Shown: piece by piece, positions 1 to 6,059 of the stretch
How the letters are laid out: each line of letters starts with the position of its first letter
How positions within the stretch are numbered: the stretch's first letter is position 1
DNA from: Pseudooctadecabacter sp.
GTDB taxonomy: Bacteria; Pseudomonadota; Alphaproteobacteria; Rhodobacterales; Rhodobacteraceae
Length of the DNA stretch: 6,868 nt
NCBI GenBank assembly: GCA_020628265.1
Contig: JAHDFG010000050.1
Coordinates: 1,317-8,184, forward strand
Direction of reading: 5' to 3'
The notes under the pieces: model-generated
What the model was told of the DNA's origin: nothing
The model's database searches: none
What the model saw: only the letters and a program-made list of their open reading frames with translations
Made by a program: the position numbers and the translations under genes

Positions 1-369
1 ACGATCCACGCGAACTCCGCCCGCGATGGCGTGTCCCGTCTGGAAAACATGATCGCCATGGCAGGTATCGAAATGCCGCTCAAGGCCGTGCGCTCCCAGA
101 TTTCATCGGCTGTGAACCTGATCGTGCAGGCCTCGCGTCTGCAGGACGGCTCGCGCCGGATGACCTCGATCACGGAAATCACCGGCATGGAAGGCGACGT
201 GATCTCCATGCAAGAGGTGTTCCGCTATCAGCGTGTGGGCCTGACCCCTGACAACAAGATCATCGGTCACTTCACGGCCACCGGTGTGCGCAGCCACTAT
301 TCCGAACGGTTCAAGCTGTGGGGCTACGATCTGCCTCCGGCGATCTTCGAACCGGTCGCGGCCCAGTAA
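1..369 (+). CDS. tadA: TadA/CpaF-family pilus assembly ATPase, C-terminal part
   Basis: This is the last 122 residues of the type II/IV secretion-family hexameric ATPase that powers Flp pilus assembly at the cytoplasmic face of the inner membrane. The frame is open from base 1, so the gene starts upstream and the Walker motifs lie outside the window. The visible part opens with THANS-like residues (T-I-H-A-N-S-A-R-D-G), followed by SRLENMI and the region ending in QISSAVNLIVQASRLQDGSRR. This is the typical CpaF stretch after the Walker B/His-box region. It continues with ITEITGMEGDVISMQEVF, which is conserved at the C-terminus of CpaF proteins. The TAA stop at 367-369 overlaps the ribosome binding site of tadB, and TadB and TadC follow as expected in a Tad locus. 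Family assignment is firm. Whether one prefers the name tadA or cpaF is convention. Confidence 0.95.
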   Translation, partial: TIHANSARDGVSRLENMIAMAGIEMPLKAVRSQISSAVNLIVQASRLQDGSRRMTSITEITGMEGDVISMQEVFRYQRVGLTPDNKIIGHFTATGVRSHYSERFKLWGYDLPPAIFEPVAAQ

Positions 370-372
370 GGA
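368..372 (+). promoter_or_regulatory. Ribosome binding site of tadB
   Basis: AAGGA overlaps the tadA stop codon and sits 8 nt before the ATG at 381. It decides the tadB start over an in-frame ATG at 318, which lies inside tadA and has no such site. Confidence 0.75.
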
Positions 373-380
373 CGACGATT

Positions 381-1349
381 ATGTCAATCAATCCAGAGTT
401 CATCATCTACGCGATCATCTTCGCAGCCTGCATCTTGCTGGTGAACGGCATCTACCTTGTCGCCTTCGGCAAAAGCATCAATTTCAACAACAAGGTGAAC
501 CGTCGCCTTGAGATGCTGGAAAAGGGCGGCAACCGCGAACAGGTGCTGGAACAACTCCGCAAGGAGATGACCCAGCACATGAAATCCCAGAGCATCCCGC
601 TCTATTCCCTGCTGGCAGCTAGGGCGCAGAAAGCCAACATCGCCTTCTCCCCTTCCCAGTTGATGATGATCATGGCGGGCATGTCCGCCATGGCCTTTGT
701 CGGTTTGACCGCTGGCACCCAGACATCCGTGCCGATCCGCGTCGCAGTCTCCGTCGCCATGGGCGTGGGCGGCGTTTTCCTGTGGGTCAACAACAAGGCC
801 AAGAAGCGCACCGCGATGATCGAAGAACAGCTGCCCGACGCAGTTGAACTGATGGTTCGCTCCTTGCGCGTGGGTCACCCGTTCTCCTCCGCCGTGGCCA
901 TTGTCGCCAAAGAGGTGCCCGACCCGCTCGGGTCGGAAATGGGCGTCATATCCGACGAAGCCGCCTACGGTCGTGACATGGGCGAAACGCTCAAGCACAT
1001 GGCCGAACGGATGGACATGCAGGATTTGCGCTTCCTCGCCGTGGCCGTGACCATCCAGCAGACCGCCGGTGGTAACCTTGCCGAGATCCTTCATGGCCTC
1101 AGCCAGGTGATCCGCGCCCGTTTCAAGCTGTTCCGCCGCGTGAAAGCCATCACCGCCGAAGCGAAATGGTCCGGCATGTTCCTGTCCGTGTTCCCGCTGG
1201 GCGCATTGGTCATGATCAACCTCATCCAGCCCAACTACTACGACGACGTGAAAGAGACAGCGGCCTTTATTCCCGCCTGTCTCGTTGTGGCCGGTTTCCT
1301 TGTGGCGAACGTCATCGTCATGCGTCGCCTTGTTAATATTCAGGTGTAA
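381..1349 (+). CDS. tadB: TadB, inner-membrane platform protein of the Tad pilus
   Basis: A 322-residue type II secretion F-domain (T2SSF/GspF-like) protein. With TadC it forms the inner-membrane platform on which the TadA ATPase acts to extrude Flp pilin. There is a membrane segment at about residues 7-29, then a charged cytosolic stretch at 30-90. A hydrophobic pair follows at about 93-112 and 118-136. The cytosolic T2SSF helical domain (about 150-262) begins QLPDAVELMVRSLRVGHPFSSA, a typical TadB signature. Two membrane segments close the protein at about 263-283 and 295-315. Length fits the family (about 300-330 residues). The start at 381 is chosen for its ribosome binding site and because it gives a normal N-terminal membrane helix. 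The gene lies 11 nt after tadA and 2 nt before tadC, so it is surely co-transcribed. Confidence 0.94.
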   Translation: MSINPEFIIYAIIFAACILLVNGIYLVAFGKSINFNNKVNRRLEMLEKGGNREQVLEQLRKEMTQHMKSQSIPLYSLLAARAQKANIAFSPSQLMMIMAGMSAMAFVGLTAGTQTSVPIRVAVSVAMGVGGVFLWVNNKAKKRTAMIEEQLPDAVELMVRSLRVGHPFSSAVAIVAKEVPDPLGSEMGVISDEAAYGRDMGETLKHMAERMDMQDLRFLAVAVTIQQTAGGNLAEILHGLSQVIRARFKLFRRVKAITAEAKWSGMFLSVFPLGALVMINLIQPNYYDDVKETAAFIPACLVVAGFLVANVIVMRRLVNIQV

Positions 1350-1351
1350 CC

Positions 1352-2326
1352 ATGGGTTTTCTCGACTCCATCAACCAGCGACTCATTGATCTGCTCGGCC
1401 CCTTCGGCCCGCTGATCGCGGTGGGGATGCTTGGCCTTTTGCTGATCCTTCTCGTTCTGCCAGCTATGCTGCAAAAGCGGGAAGACCCGCTCGACAAGCT
1501 GAAGGCAAGCGGGGCCATGTCCGGCCGCGCCGCTGAAAAGCTGCGGGCCAGTCAGGGCACCGACAAACTGGACAAGTATTCCAGCTTCCTTGAACCGCAG
1601 GATGCCGAAGAATACTCCGCCATCCGGTTGAAGCTGATCCAGGCCGGCTACCGGACCAAATCCGCCGTGAAGACCTATCACGCGGTGCAGTTCGGCCTTG
1701 GCATTACCCTGCTTTTGCTGGGCGTGGCCTATGCAATTTACAAGTCCTCCACCGGCGATCCGTCGACCAAGGCGACGGTCATGTCGATCCTCGGGCCCGG
1801 CCTTCTGGGCTACTATCTGCCCAAATACTGGGTCAACAAACGTCAGGGCGAACGCCAGCTTGAGATGATCAACGGCTTCCCCGACAGCCTTGATATGATG
1901 TTGGTCTGCGTCGAGGCCGGTCAATCCCTCGACCAATCCATCATCCGCGTCAGCCACGAACTCAAATCCGGCTTCCCCGCCCTGGCGGAAGAATACGAAA
2001 TGGTCAGCAATGAAATGAAGGCCGGTAAGGACAAGACGCAGGTCTTGCGGGACATGTCCGAACGCTGCGGCGTGCCCGACATCGCCTCCTTCGTAACAGT
2101 GCTGATCCAGTCGCAGCAATTCGGTACTTCCATCGCCGAAGCCCTGCGCGTGTTCTCTGCCGAAATGCGGGACAAGCGCGTGATGCGGGCCGAGGAAAAG
2201 GCCAACACCCTGCCGACAAAAATGACACTCGCGACGATGATGTTGACGGTTCCGCCGCTTCTGATCATCCTCATCGGGCCGTCCGTGTATAACATCTACG
2301 AGACGCTGAGTAACGCCAACTTCTAA
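1352..2326 (+). CDS. tadC: TadC, inner-membrane platform protein of the Tad pilus
   Basis: A 324-residue second T2SSF-domain protein, partner of TadB in the pilus assembly platform. An N-terminal membrane segment lies at about residues 18-40. A charged linker follows (about 41-105), then two hydrophobic segments at about 111-130 and 142-158. The T2SSF domain covers about 175-290 and carries the characteristic FPDSLDMMLVCVEAGQSLDQS stretch. A last membrane segment lies at about 291-315. Length is normal for TadC. The ATG follows the tadB stop after only 2 nt and no strong Shine-Dalgarno sequence is visible, which suggests translational coupling to tadB. The TAA stop is followed within 7 nt by the next gene. 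TadB and TadC are paralogous; their order and the VCVEAG motif support TadC here. Confidence 0.94.
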   Translation: MGFLDSINQRLIDLLGPFGPLIAVGMLGLLLILLVLPAMLQKREDPLDKLKASGAMSGRAAEKLRASQGTDKLDKYSSFLEPQDAEEYSAIRLKLIQAGYRTKSAVKTYHAVQFGLGITLLLLGVAYAIYKSSTGDPSTKATVMSILGPGLLGYYLPKYWVNKRQGERQLEMINGFPDSLDMMLVCVEAGQSLDQSIIRVSHELKSGFPALAEEYEMVSNEMKAGKDKTQVLRDMSERCGVPDIASFVTVLIQSQQFGTSIAEALRVFSAEMRDKRVMRAEEKANTLPTKMTLATMMLTVPPLLIILIGPSVYNIYETLSNANF

Positions 2327-2329
2327 AGG
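2325..2329 (+). promoter_or_regulatory. Ribosome binding site candidate of the first TadD-like gene
   Basis: AAAGG overlaps the tadC stop codon but leaves only 3 nt before the ATG at 2333, which is shorter than usual. A second AGGGA (2347-2351) stands 5 nt before an in-frame ATG at 2357. Starting there would leave only 8 residues before the lipobox Cys, too short for a signal peptide, so 2333 is kept. Confidence 0.45.
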
Positions 2330-2332
2330 CAC

Positions 2333-2890
2333 ATGCACAGACTTGTAGGGATTTTGATGGGTTTAAGCGCCCTCGCCGGTTGTGGCGAGGGCGCTTTCGC
2401 GCCGAATGGGGACCGGGTGTTCGCGCCCGGTGTTGCAGGGGCATCCGATATCGACGGGCTGATCGTGGGGCATCGCCTCATGGCAGCGGGCGAATACGAA
2501 CTGGCCCTGCAGGCCTATCTGCGGGCTGCCGGTCAACAGGGCCTCAACGTCGATACTTTGTCCGCTCTGGGGTCGGCGAACCTGAAACTGGGGCGCCTAA
2601 ATCAGGCCGAACAGCTGCTGCGCCGCGCCGTGGAAGAAGACCCAGCCTTTGCCGCCGCATGGAACAATCTGGGCGTTATCCTGATGGAACGGGGCAAAGT
2701 TGCAGAGGCCTCACAGGTTTTCCGTCGCGCGTTTGCAACGGATAACGGCAATTCCGACGAAATCAGGGACAACCTGCGCTTGGCGCTCGCAAAATTGGAA
2801 AATCCGAGTAATACTGGTCTGCAAGAGAACGAACCGTTCCAATTGGTGCGGCGGGGCACAGGCGACTTTGTGCTACTGTCGACACTGTAA
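2333..2890 (+). CDS. tadD: TadD-like TPR lipoprotein (first of two)
   Basis: A 185-residue predicted lipoprotein. The signal peptide is short (residues 1-16), with lipobox L14-A15-G16-C17, so the mature protein would start at lipidated Cys17. The +2 residue is Gly, which by the enterobacterial Lol rule predicts the outer membrane. About three tetratricopeptide repeats follow, at roughly 39-70 (LMAAGEYELALQAYLRAA), 72-105 (ALGSANLKLGRLNQAEQLLRRA) and 106-139 (AWNNLGVILMERGKVAEASQVFRRA). The C-terminal tail lacks repeats. TadD proteins in Tad systems are TPR lipoproteins thought to help assemble or stabilise the outer-membrane secretin, like pilotins such as PilF/PilW. That role is inferred here from family and position just after tadC. 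The protein is shorter than many TadD proteins. A strong hairpin covers the lipobox codons (see the repeat at 2365-2396). Confidence 0.82.
   Translation: MHRLVGILMGLSALAGCGEGAFAPNGDRVFAPGVAGASDIDGLIVGHRLMAAGEYELALQAYLRAAGQQGLNVDTLSALGSANLKLGRLNQAEQLLRRAVEEDPAFAAAWNNLGVILMERGKVAEASQVFRRAFATDNGNSDEIRDNLRLALAKLENPSNTGLQENEPFQLVRRGTGDFVLLSTL
2365..2396 (+). repeat. Perfect 13-bp inverted repeat inside the start of the TadD-like gene
   Basis: Arms at 2365-2377 (AAGCGCCCTCGCC) and 2384-2396 are exact reverse complements around a 6-nt loop (GGTTGT, 2378-2383). The loop is exactly the Gly16-Cys17 codons of the lipobox. The stem is GC-rich with AA at its base on one side and TT on the other, and TTTC follows, so it looks like an intrinsic terminator with a very short U tract. 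It starts 32 nt after the ATG and 38 nt after the tadC stop. The structure is seen directly; any regulatory role is inferred. Confidence 0.7.
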
Positions 2891-2904
2891 AGAGGCAGAG
2901 CAGT

Positions 2905-2910
2905 AAAGGA
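2905..2910 (+). promoter_or_regulatory. Ribosome binding site of the second TPR lipoprotein gene
   Basis: AAAGGA stands 9 nt before the ATG at 2920. It is the strongest Shine-Dalgarno match in the distal operon and supports this start, which also gives a complete signal peptide. Confidence 0.75.
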
Positions 2911-2919
2911 CGCACCAAC

Positions 2920-3777
2920 ATGCGCCACCCTATTCTTCTTTCCGCAGCCCTTTTGGGCTCTTTCACGTTGGCCGCTTGTGACCAGTCGGGCGACGCGCAG
3001 GTCGAACGCGCGCTTCAGGACGTGAACGTTGTTGACGAAACGAACCTCAACGATGTGATGCTGACCGTGGCCGACCCGAATGAGGCCGTGAACTATTTCC
3101 TTCGTGCGTCCGCCAATGATCCCGGCCGGATCGACCTGATGCGCGGCCTTGGCAAATCCCTGATCCGTGCCCGCCGCCCGCAAGAAGCCGCCGTTGCGTG
3201 GCAATCCGTGGTCGATCACGAAGACAGCACGCTGGACGACAAGATCGATCTGGCCGACGCCCTGATCCGCACCAACGATTGGGATGGTGCCGAAGCCGTC
3301 CTTGATACGATCCCCCCCACCTACGAGACCTTCAAACGCTACCGGCTTGAGGCCATGGTCGCCGACAGCAACGAGGAATGGGACAATGCCGACAGCTTCT
3401 ACGAAACCGCCGTTGGCCTGACGACCTCCCCCGCTGGTGTGCTGAACAACTGGGGCTTCTCCAAGCTGACGCGCGGCGACTACGCCGGTGCTGAACGGCT
3501 GTTCGTCGATGCCTTGCGCAACGACGGTGACCTGTTTACCGCCAAGAACAATCTGGTTCTGGCCCGTGGTGCCCAGCGCAACTACGACCTGCCCGTCATC
3601 CCGATGAGCCAGATCGAACGCGCGCAACTGTTGCACACGCTCGCCCTAACGGCGATCAAACAGAACGACCTGACCATCGGTCGCGGTCTTCTGCGCGAAG
3701 CCATCGACACGCATCCCCAGCATTTTGAGGCTGCCGTGCGCTCGCTTCGGGCGCTTGAAGACAACGTGACGAACTAA
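2920..3777 (+). CDS. TadD-like TPR lipoprotein (second of two)
   Basis: A 285-residue predicted lipoprotein. The signal peptide covers residues 1-19, with lipobox L17-A18-A19-C20 followed by D21-Q22. In enterobacteria Asp at +2, strengthened by Gln at +3, retains lipoproteins in the inner membrane, which would separate this protein from its upstream neighbour. An acidic linker (about 21-50) precedes a run of TPR-like helical hairpins. These lie at about 52-68 (half repeat), 69-102, 103-135 (LADALIRTNDWDGAEAVLDTI), 136-171, 172-204 (NNWGFSKLTRGDYAGAERLFVDAL) and 236-267. The gene lies 29 nt after the first TPR gene and 2 nt before the prepilin peptidase. A scaffold or assembly role in the Tad machine is inferred from family and operon. 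It could be the true TadD equivalent, with the first gene as the extra copy; I cannot tell which. Confidence 0.82.
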   Translation: MRHPILLSAALLGSFTLAACDQSGDAQVERALQDVNVVDETNLNDVMLTVADPNEAVNYFLRASANDPGRIDLMRGLGKSLIRARRPQEAAVAWQSVVDHEDSTLDDKIDLADALIRTNDWDGAEAVLDTIPPTYETFKRYRLEAMVADSNEEWDNADSFYETAVGLTTSPAGVLNNWGFSKLTRGDYAGAERLFVDALRNDGDLFTAKNNLVLARGAQRNYDLPVIPMSQIERAQLLHTLALTAIKQNDLTIGRGLLREAIDTHPQHFEAAVRSLRALEDNVTN

Positions 3778-3779
3778 GC

Positions 3780-4286
3780 GTGTTCTCATTCCCCGAAGTC
3801 TCGGTCACGGTAACGCAGTCCATTGCGTTCCTGATCTTTGTCGCGCCCCTGTGCCTTTACGTGGCGTGGAACGATCTGCGCGCCATGAAGATCCCCACAT
3901 GGTCCACGGATGCCCTCGCTATCGTTTTCGTGGTGGTCGGCATCTTCGTGATGCCCTTTTCGGATTATTTGTGGCGATACGCGCACTTCGCGGTCGTTCT
4001 TGTTGTGGCGATCCTCTTGAATGCGATCGGCGCGATGGGCGCGGGCGATAGCAAATTCCTTGCATCGGCGGCCCCTTTCGTGGCGCTGCCGGACGTCGGA
4101 TTTGTCTTTTTCCTACTTGGAGCGGGTCTTTTCGCCGGCTTCTTCATTCACCGCATCGCGCGGAGCATAAAACCCATCCGAAATCTGGTGCCCAACTGGG
4201 AAAGCTGGTCACAAGGCAAACGGTTCCCCATGGGGTTTGCCATGGGACCCGTCCTGATCATTTATCTGGCATTGCCGCTCTTCTAA
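3780..4286 (+). CDS. tadV: Prepilin peptidase, A24 family (TadV/CpaA)
   Basis: A 168-residue integral membrane aspartic protease that cleaves the leader of Flp prepilin and TadE/TadF-type pseudopilins at the cytoplasmic side of the inner membrane. The two catalytic aspartates of the A24 family are visible. Asp32 is in WNDLRAMKIP (the D-x-R..KIP loop) and Asp90 is in the GAGDSK motif (GxGD). Membrane segments lie at about 12-30, 43-60, 66-84, 100-123 and 153-167. The N-terminal zinc/methyltransferase region of PilD is absent, as is normal for the short Tad peptidases. The C-terminal FPMGFAMGP stretch is also typical. The start is GTG, 2 nt after the previous stop, with no clear ribosome binding site, so translational coupling is likely. 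The stop overlaps the converging gene on the other strand by 4 nt. Confidence 0.93.
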   Translation: MFSFPEVSVTVTQSIAFLIFVAPLCLYVAWNDLRAMKIPTWSTDALAIVFVVVGIFVMPFSDYLWRYAHFAVVLVVAILLNAIGAMGAGDSKFLASAAPFVALPDVGFVFFLLGAGLFAGFFIHRIARSIKPIRNLVPNWESWSQGKRFPMGFAMGPVLIIYLALPLF

Positions 4287-5914
4287 CCCAACTCTGTCTT
4301 CTCAAACAGAATGTAGAGGTCCGTGCGGCGGATCTCTTCCAACTCGATCTTTCCGGTGTCGACCAAACCGTCGAGGATTTCAAAAATCTGCACCTGCACG
4401 TCTTGCGCGACAGGGCAGATCGGAACCAGAACGTAGTCCGCGTCCTTAAGACCGGGCACGCCGCCGTAATACCACGGCGCACCGCCCTCCATCGGTTCCA
4501 GATCGCTGAACAACCAGTAGCTCGAAAACAGGTCTGCTGCGAAAACGGATTTTCCTGTGGTCAGTCCTGCCTCTTGCATGTCCTGCGCGATCACATCCAT
4601 GACCCGTGGCAGGCCCAACTCGACCGAACAGGTGTCAAACACCTCTCCCAGGAAGGTCGGTTTCGGCTCCCGATCCTCGTAGAGCGGCAGCACGTCGATT
4701 TCCCCGTCCAGCGCGATGCGCAGGTCCACGCGGTTCACACGCAGATCAGCGGACTGAAGATCGCTATGAATGCCACCCCGTGGCAAGATCGGCGCGTAAG
4801 TCGCTGTATCCAGACGCATATGCCGGAATGGACTGTAGGCCAGATTGAAGAAAGACTGCGCAGTCAGCGCCAGCGCCATCGCCGCCGTAATCCCAAGGAC
4901 GGTGCGCATATCCCAGCCGAACCCGTTCACGACCTCGCCCACTTGCACCCGCAGGGCCAGCAACAAAACGGCCAGCAACAACAGCCACTGCGGGTCGTTC
5001 CCGAAGTTCTGGAAGGTGACGTAGAAAAAGCCAGGCAGAAGTAGCAGAAGCACAAGCCCCCCTGCGGCCACGCCCGCCTGCCGCAAGGCAATCACTGCAA
5101 AGACCGCGACAAGCGAGCCACCCAAATAGGCAGGCGCCCCCATGATCGCCGACAGCGGCTCACCCGGGGCGGATCGGACTTCGGATCCTGCGACGGTCAA
5201 CAAATCGCCCGCATAGGCGAACCAATAGTCCAGACCGGCAAAAATCGTGATCGCCGCTGCGATAGCGAGGCCCGTCACAACCGCAACAGCCAAGGCACGC
5301 ACTTGTCCCGTCAGGACAAGACCCAGAACGATCGGCACCGCAAAAGACACAAAGTACGTCATCTTGATGAGGACCATGATGCAAACCATCGCCCCGATGA
5401 TCACACCGTCAACCGTACCGCGTCCCTCGCGCGGCGGCAGCATCGCCATCACGATGGCCACAAAGGCGGCAGCCCAAGCCAACCGGTTGTAATGCATTGA
5501 TATCGATACGGAACGTTGCGCCTCGCCGTGGACCAATGCCAGCAACAAGACCATCACGATCAGCCCGAACATCGCCCCGATCCAAGGTGTCAGACGACTG
5601 TGCGCCACCCAGACCAGAACCGGCAGGAACAGGGCCGCCACCAGCACCTGTGACCAGATGATCGCCATGCCGACGCCCAGTCCGGCCTTGACCAGCATGG
5701 CAATCGGCCAGAATGCCAAAGCCCCGATGGGGGTCATGAAATCCAAGTGTGGTGTCTGACCGTCGGCCATGCGGAACACGATCTGCATCAGGTGCAGCGT
5801 GTCGCCCTCGTGTTTGCCGACGTAAAGACCGCCTTTCAGGATCGTCACCCCGCCCATCGCCACAAGGATTAGGGTCAGAAAAACGGTCAAAACCGTTGTT
5901 TTTTGCTGTGTCAT
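4283..5914 (-). CDS. Polytopic membrane protein, GT-C glycosyltransferase-like, specific function unknown
   Basis: A 543-residue protein with about ten to eleven predicted membrane segments in residues 8-355, then a soluble domain of about 190 residues (356-543). After the first membrane helix comes HEGDTLHLMQ (E36, D38), then DGQTPHLDFMTPIG (51-64). This acidic first-loop motif plus G-x-x-P-[YH]-x-D-F-x-x-P is characteristic of bacterial GT-C/PMT (GT39-like) membrane glycosyltransferases that use polyprenyl-phosphate sugars. That is a motif-level resemblance, not proof. The C-terminal domain contains C429 and C500, which could pair if periplasmic. The start at 5914 is chosen because AGAGG lies 5 nt upstream (5920-5924 on this strand) and the first helix follows at once. 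The frame stays open 130 codons further upstream, but that part is antisense to the ATPase gene and unlike protein. Pilus or surface glycan modification is only a positional guess. Confidence 0.72.
   Translation of the reverse strand: MTQQKTTVLTVFLTLILVAMGGVTILKGGLYVGKHEGDTLHLMQIVFRMADGQTPHLDFMTPIGALAFWPIAMLVKAGLGVGMAIIWSQVLVAALFLPVLVWVAHSRLTPWIGAMFGLIVMVLLLALVHGEAQRSVSISMHYNRLAWAAAFVAIVMAMLPPREGRGTVDGVIIGAMVCIMVLIKMTYFVSFAVPIVLGLVLTGQVRALAVAVVTGLAIAAAITIFAGLDYWFAYAGDLLTVAGSEVRSAPGEPLSAIMGAPAYLGGSLVAVFAVIALRQAGVAAGGLVLLLLLPGFFYVTFQNFGNDPQWLLLLAVLLLALRVQVGEVVNGFGWDMRTVLGITAAMALALTAQSFFNLAYSPFRHMRLDTATYAPILPRGGIHSDLQSADLRVNRVDLRIALDGEIDVLPLYEDREPKPTFLGEVFDTCSVELGLPRVMDVIAQDMQEAGLTTGKSVFAADLFSSYWLFSDLEPMEGGAPWYYGGVPGLKDADYVLVPICPVAQDVQVQIFEILDGLVDTGKIELEEIRRTDLYILFEKTELG
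5879..5904. terminator. Terminator-like small hairpin with T runs on both sides
   Basis: AACGGT (5882-5887) and ACCGTT (5892-5897) form a 6-bp stem around a CAAA loop. On the plus strand it is followed by G and then six T (5899-5904). On the minus strand it is followed by a run of T from 5883 to 5879. It could act as a weak bidirectional intrinsic terminator. It lies inside the first 12 codons of the minus-strand membrane-protein gene, and on the plus strand it would stop read-through from the pilus operon before the ATPase gene. The stem is short, so confidence is low. Confidence 0.35.
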
Positions 5915-6059
5915 GCCTGCCTCTGGAACCGATTTGTCCCTTTTTTCGACACAATAGTCGGGCACATCTGCTTTGCAAAACCTTTCCATCCCAGCGCCAA
6001 AATATCTAGCGTGGCGGGTGCAGGGGCCACAACGAGAGCTAAGTGAGACGGGCAAAACC
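5915..6059. promoter_or_regulatory. Divergent intergenic region between the membrane-protein gene and the ATPase gene
   Basis: This is the only gap above 30 nt in the window and must hold the start signals of two divergent genes. For the minus-strand gene the best candidate promoter is TTGCAA (5978-5973) and TATTGT (5956-5951) with a 16-nt spacer, giving a leader of about 30 nt. The minus-strand hexamer TTGCAA sits in the palindrome TTTGCAAA (5972-5979). CGAC and GTCG flank the -10 hexamer. For the plus-strand gene I see no convincing -35/-10 pair; an AT-rich stretch at 5999-6008 is the only candidate for a -10. GTGGC (6011-6015) and GCCAC (6026-6030) form a further short inverted repeat. Confidence 0.4.

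Noticed and set aside
318..380. Upstream start for tadB that would overlap tadA by 52 nt
   Set aside because: The added residues are an out-of-frame reading of tadA, whereas the ATG at 381 has AAGGA at 8 nt and gives a standard TadB N-terminus.
919..936. Short palindrome in tadB (CCGACCCG / CGGGTCGG with a 2-nt centre)
   Set aside because: A short GC-rich inverted repeat inside conserved TadB codons, with no T run and no special position; likely chance in GC-rich coding DNA.
384..1094. Open frame of 236 codons on the minus strand opposite tadB
   Set aside because: His/Gly/Asp-rich antisense frame of a clearly conserved gene.
1340..2338. Long open frame of 332 codons on the minus strand opposite tadC
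   Set aside because: It mirrors the tadC codons almost exactly, is rich in His, Gly and Gln as expected of an antisense frame in GC-rich DNA, and shows no recognisable domain.
2602..3636. Long open frame of 344 codons on the minus strand opposite the two TPR genes
   Set aside because: It spans the junction of two well-supported plus-strand lipoprotein genes and has antisense-type composition with no domain or ribosome binding site support.
4225..4248. Near repeat of CCATGGG elements late in tadV
   Set aside because: It follows from the conserved repeated protein pattern FPMGFAMGP and has no T run, so it is not a convincing terminator for the pilus operon.
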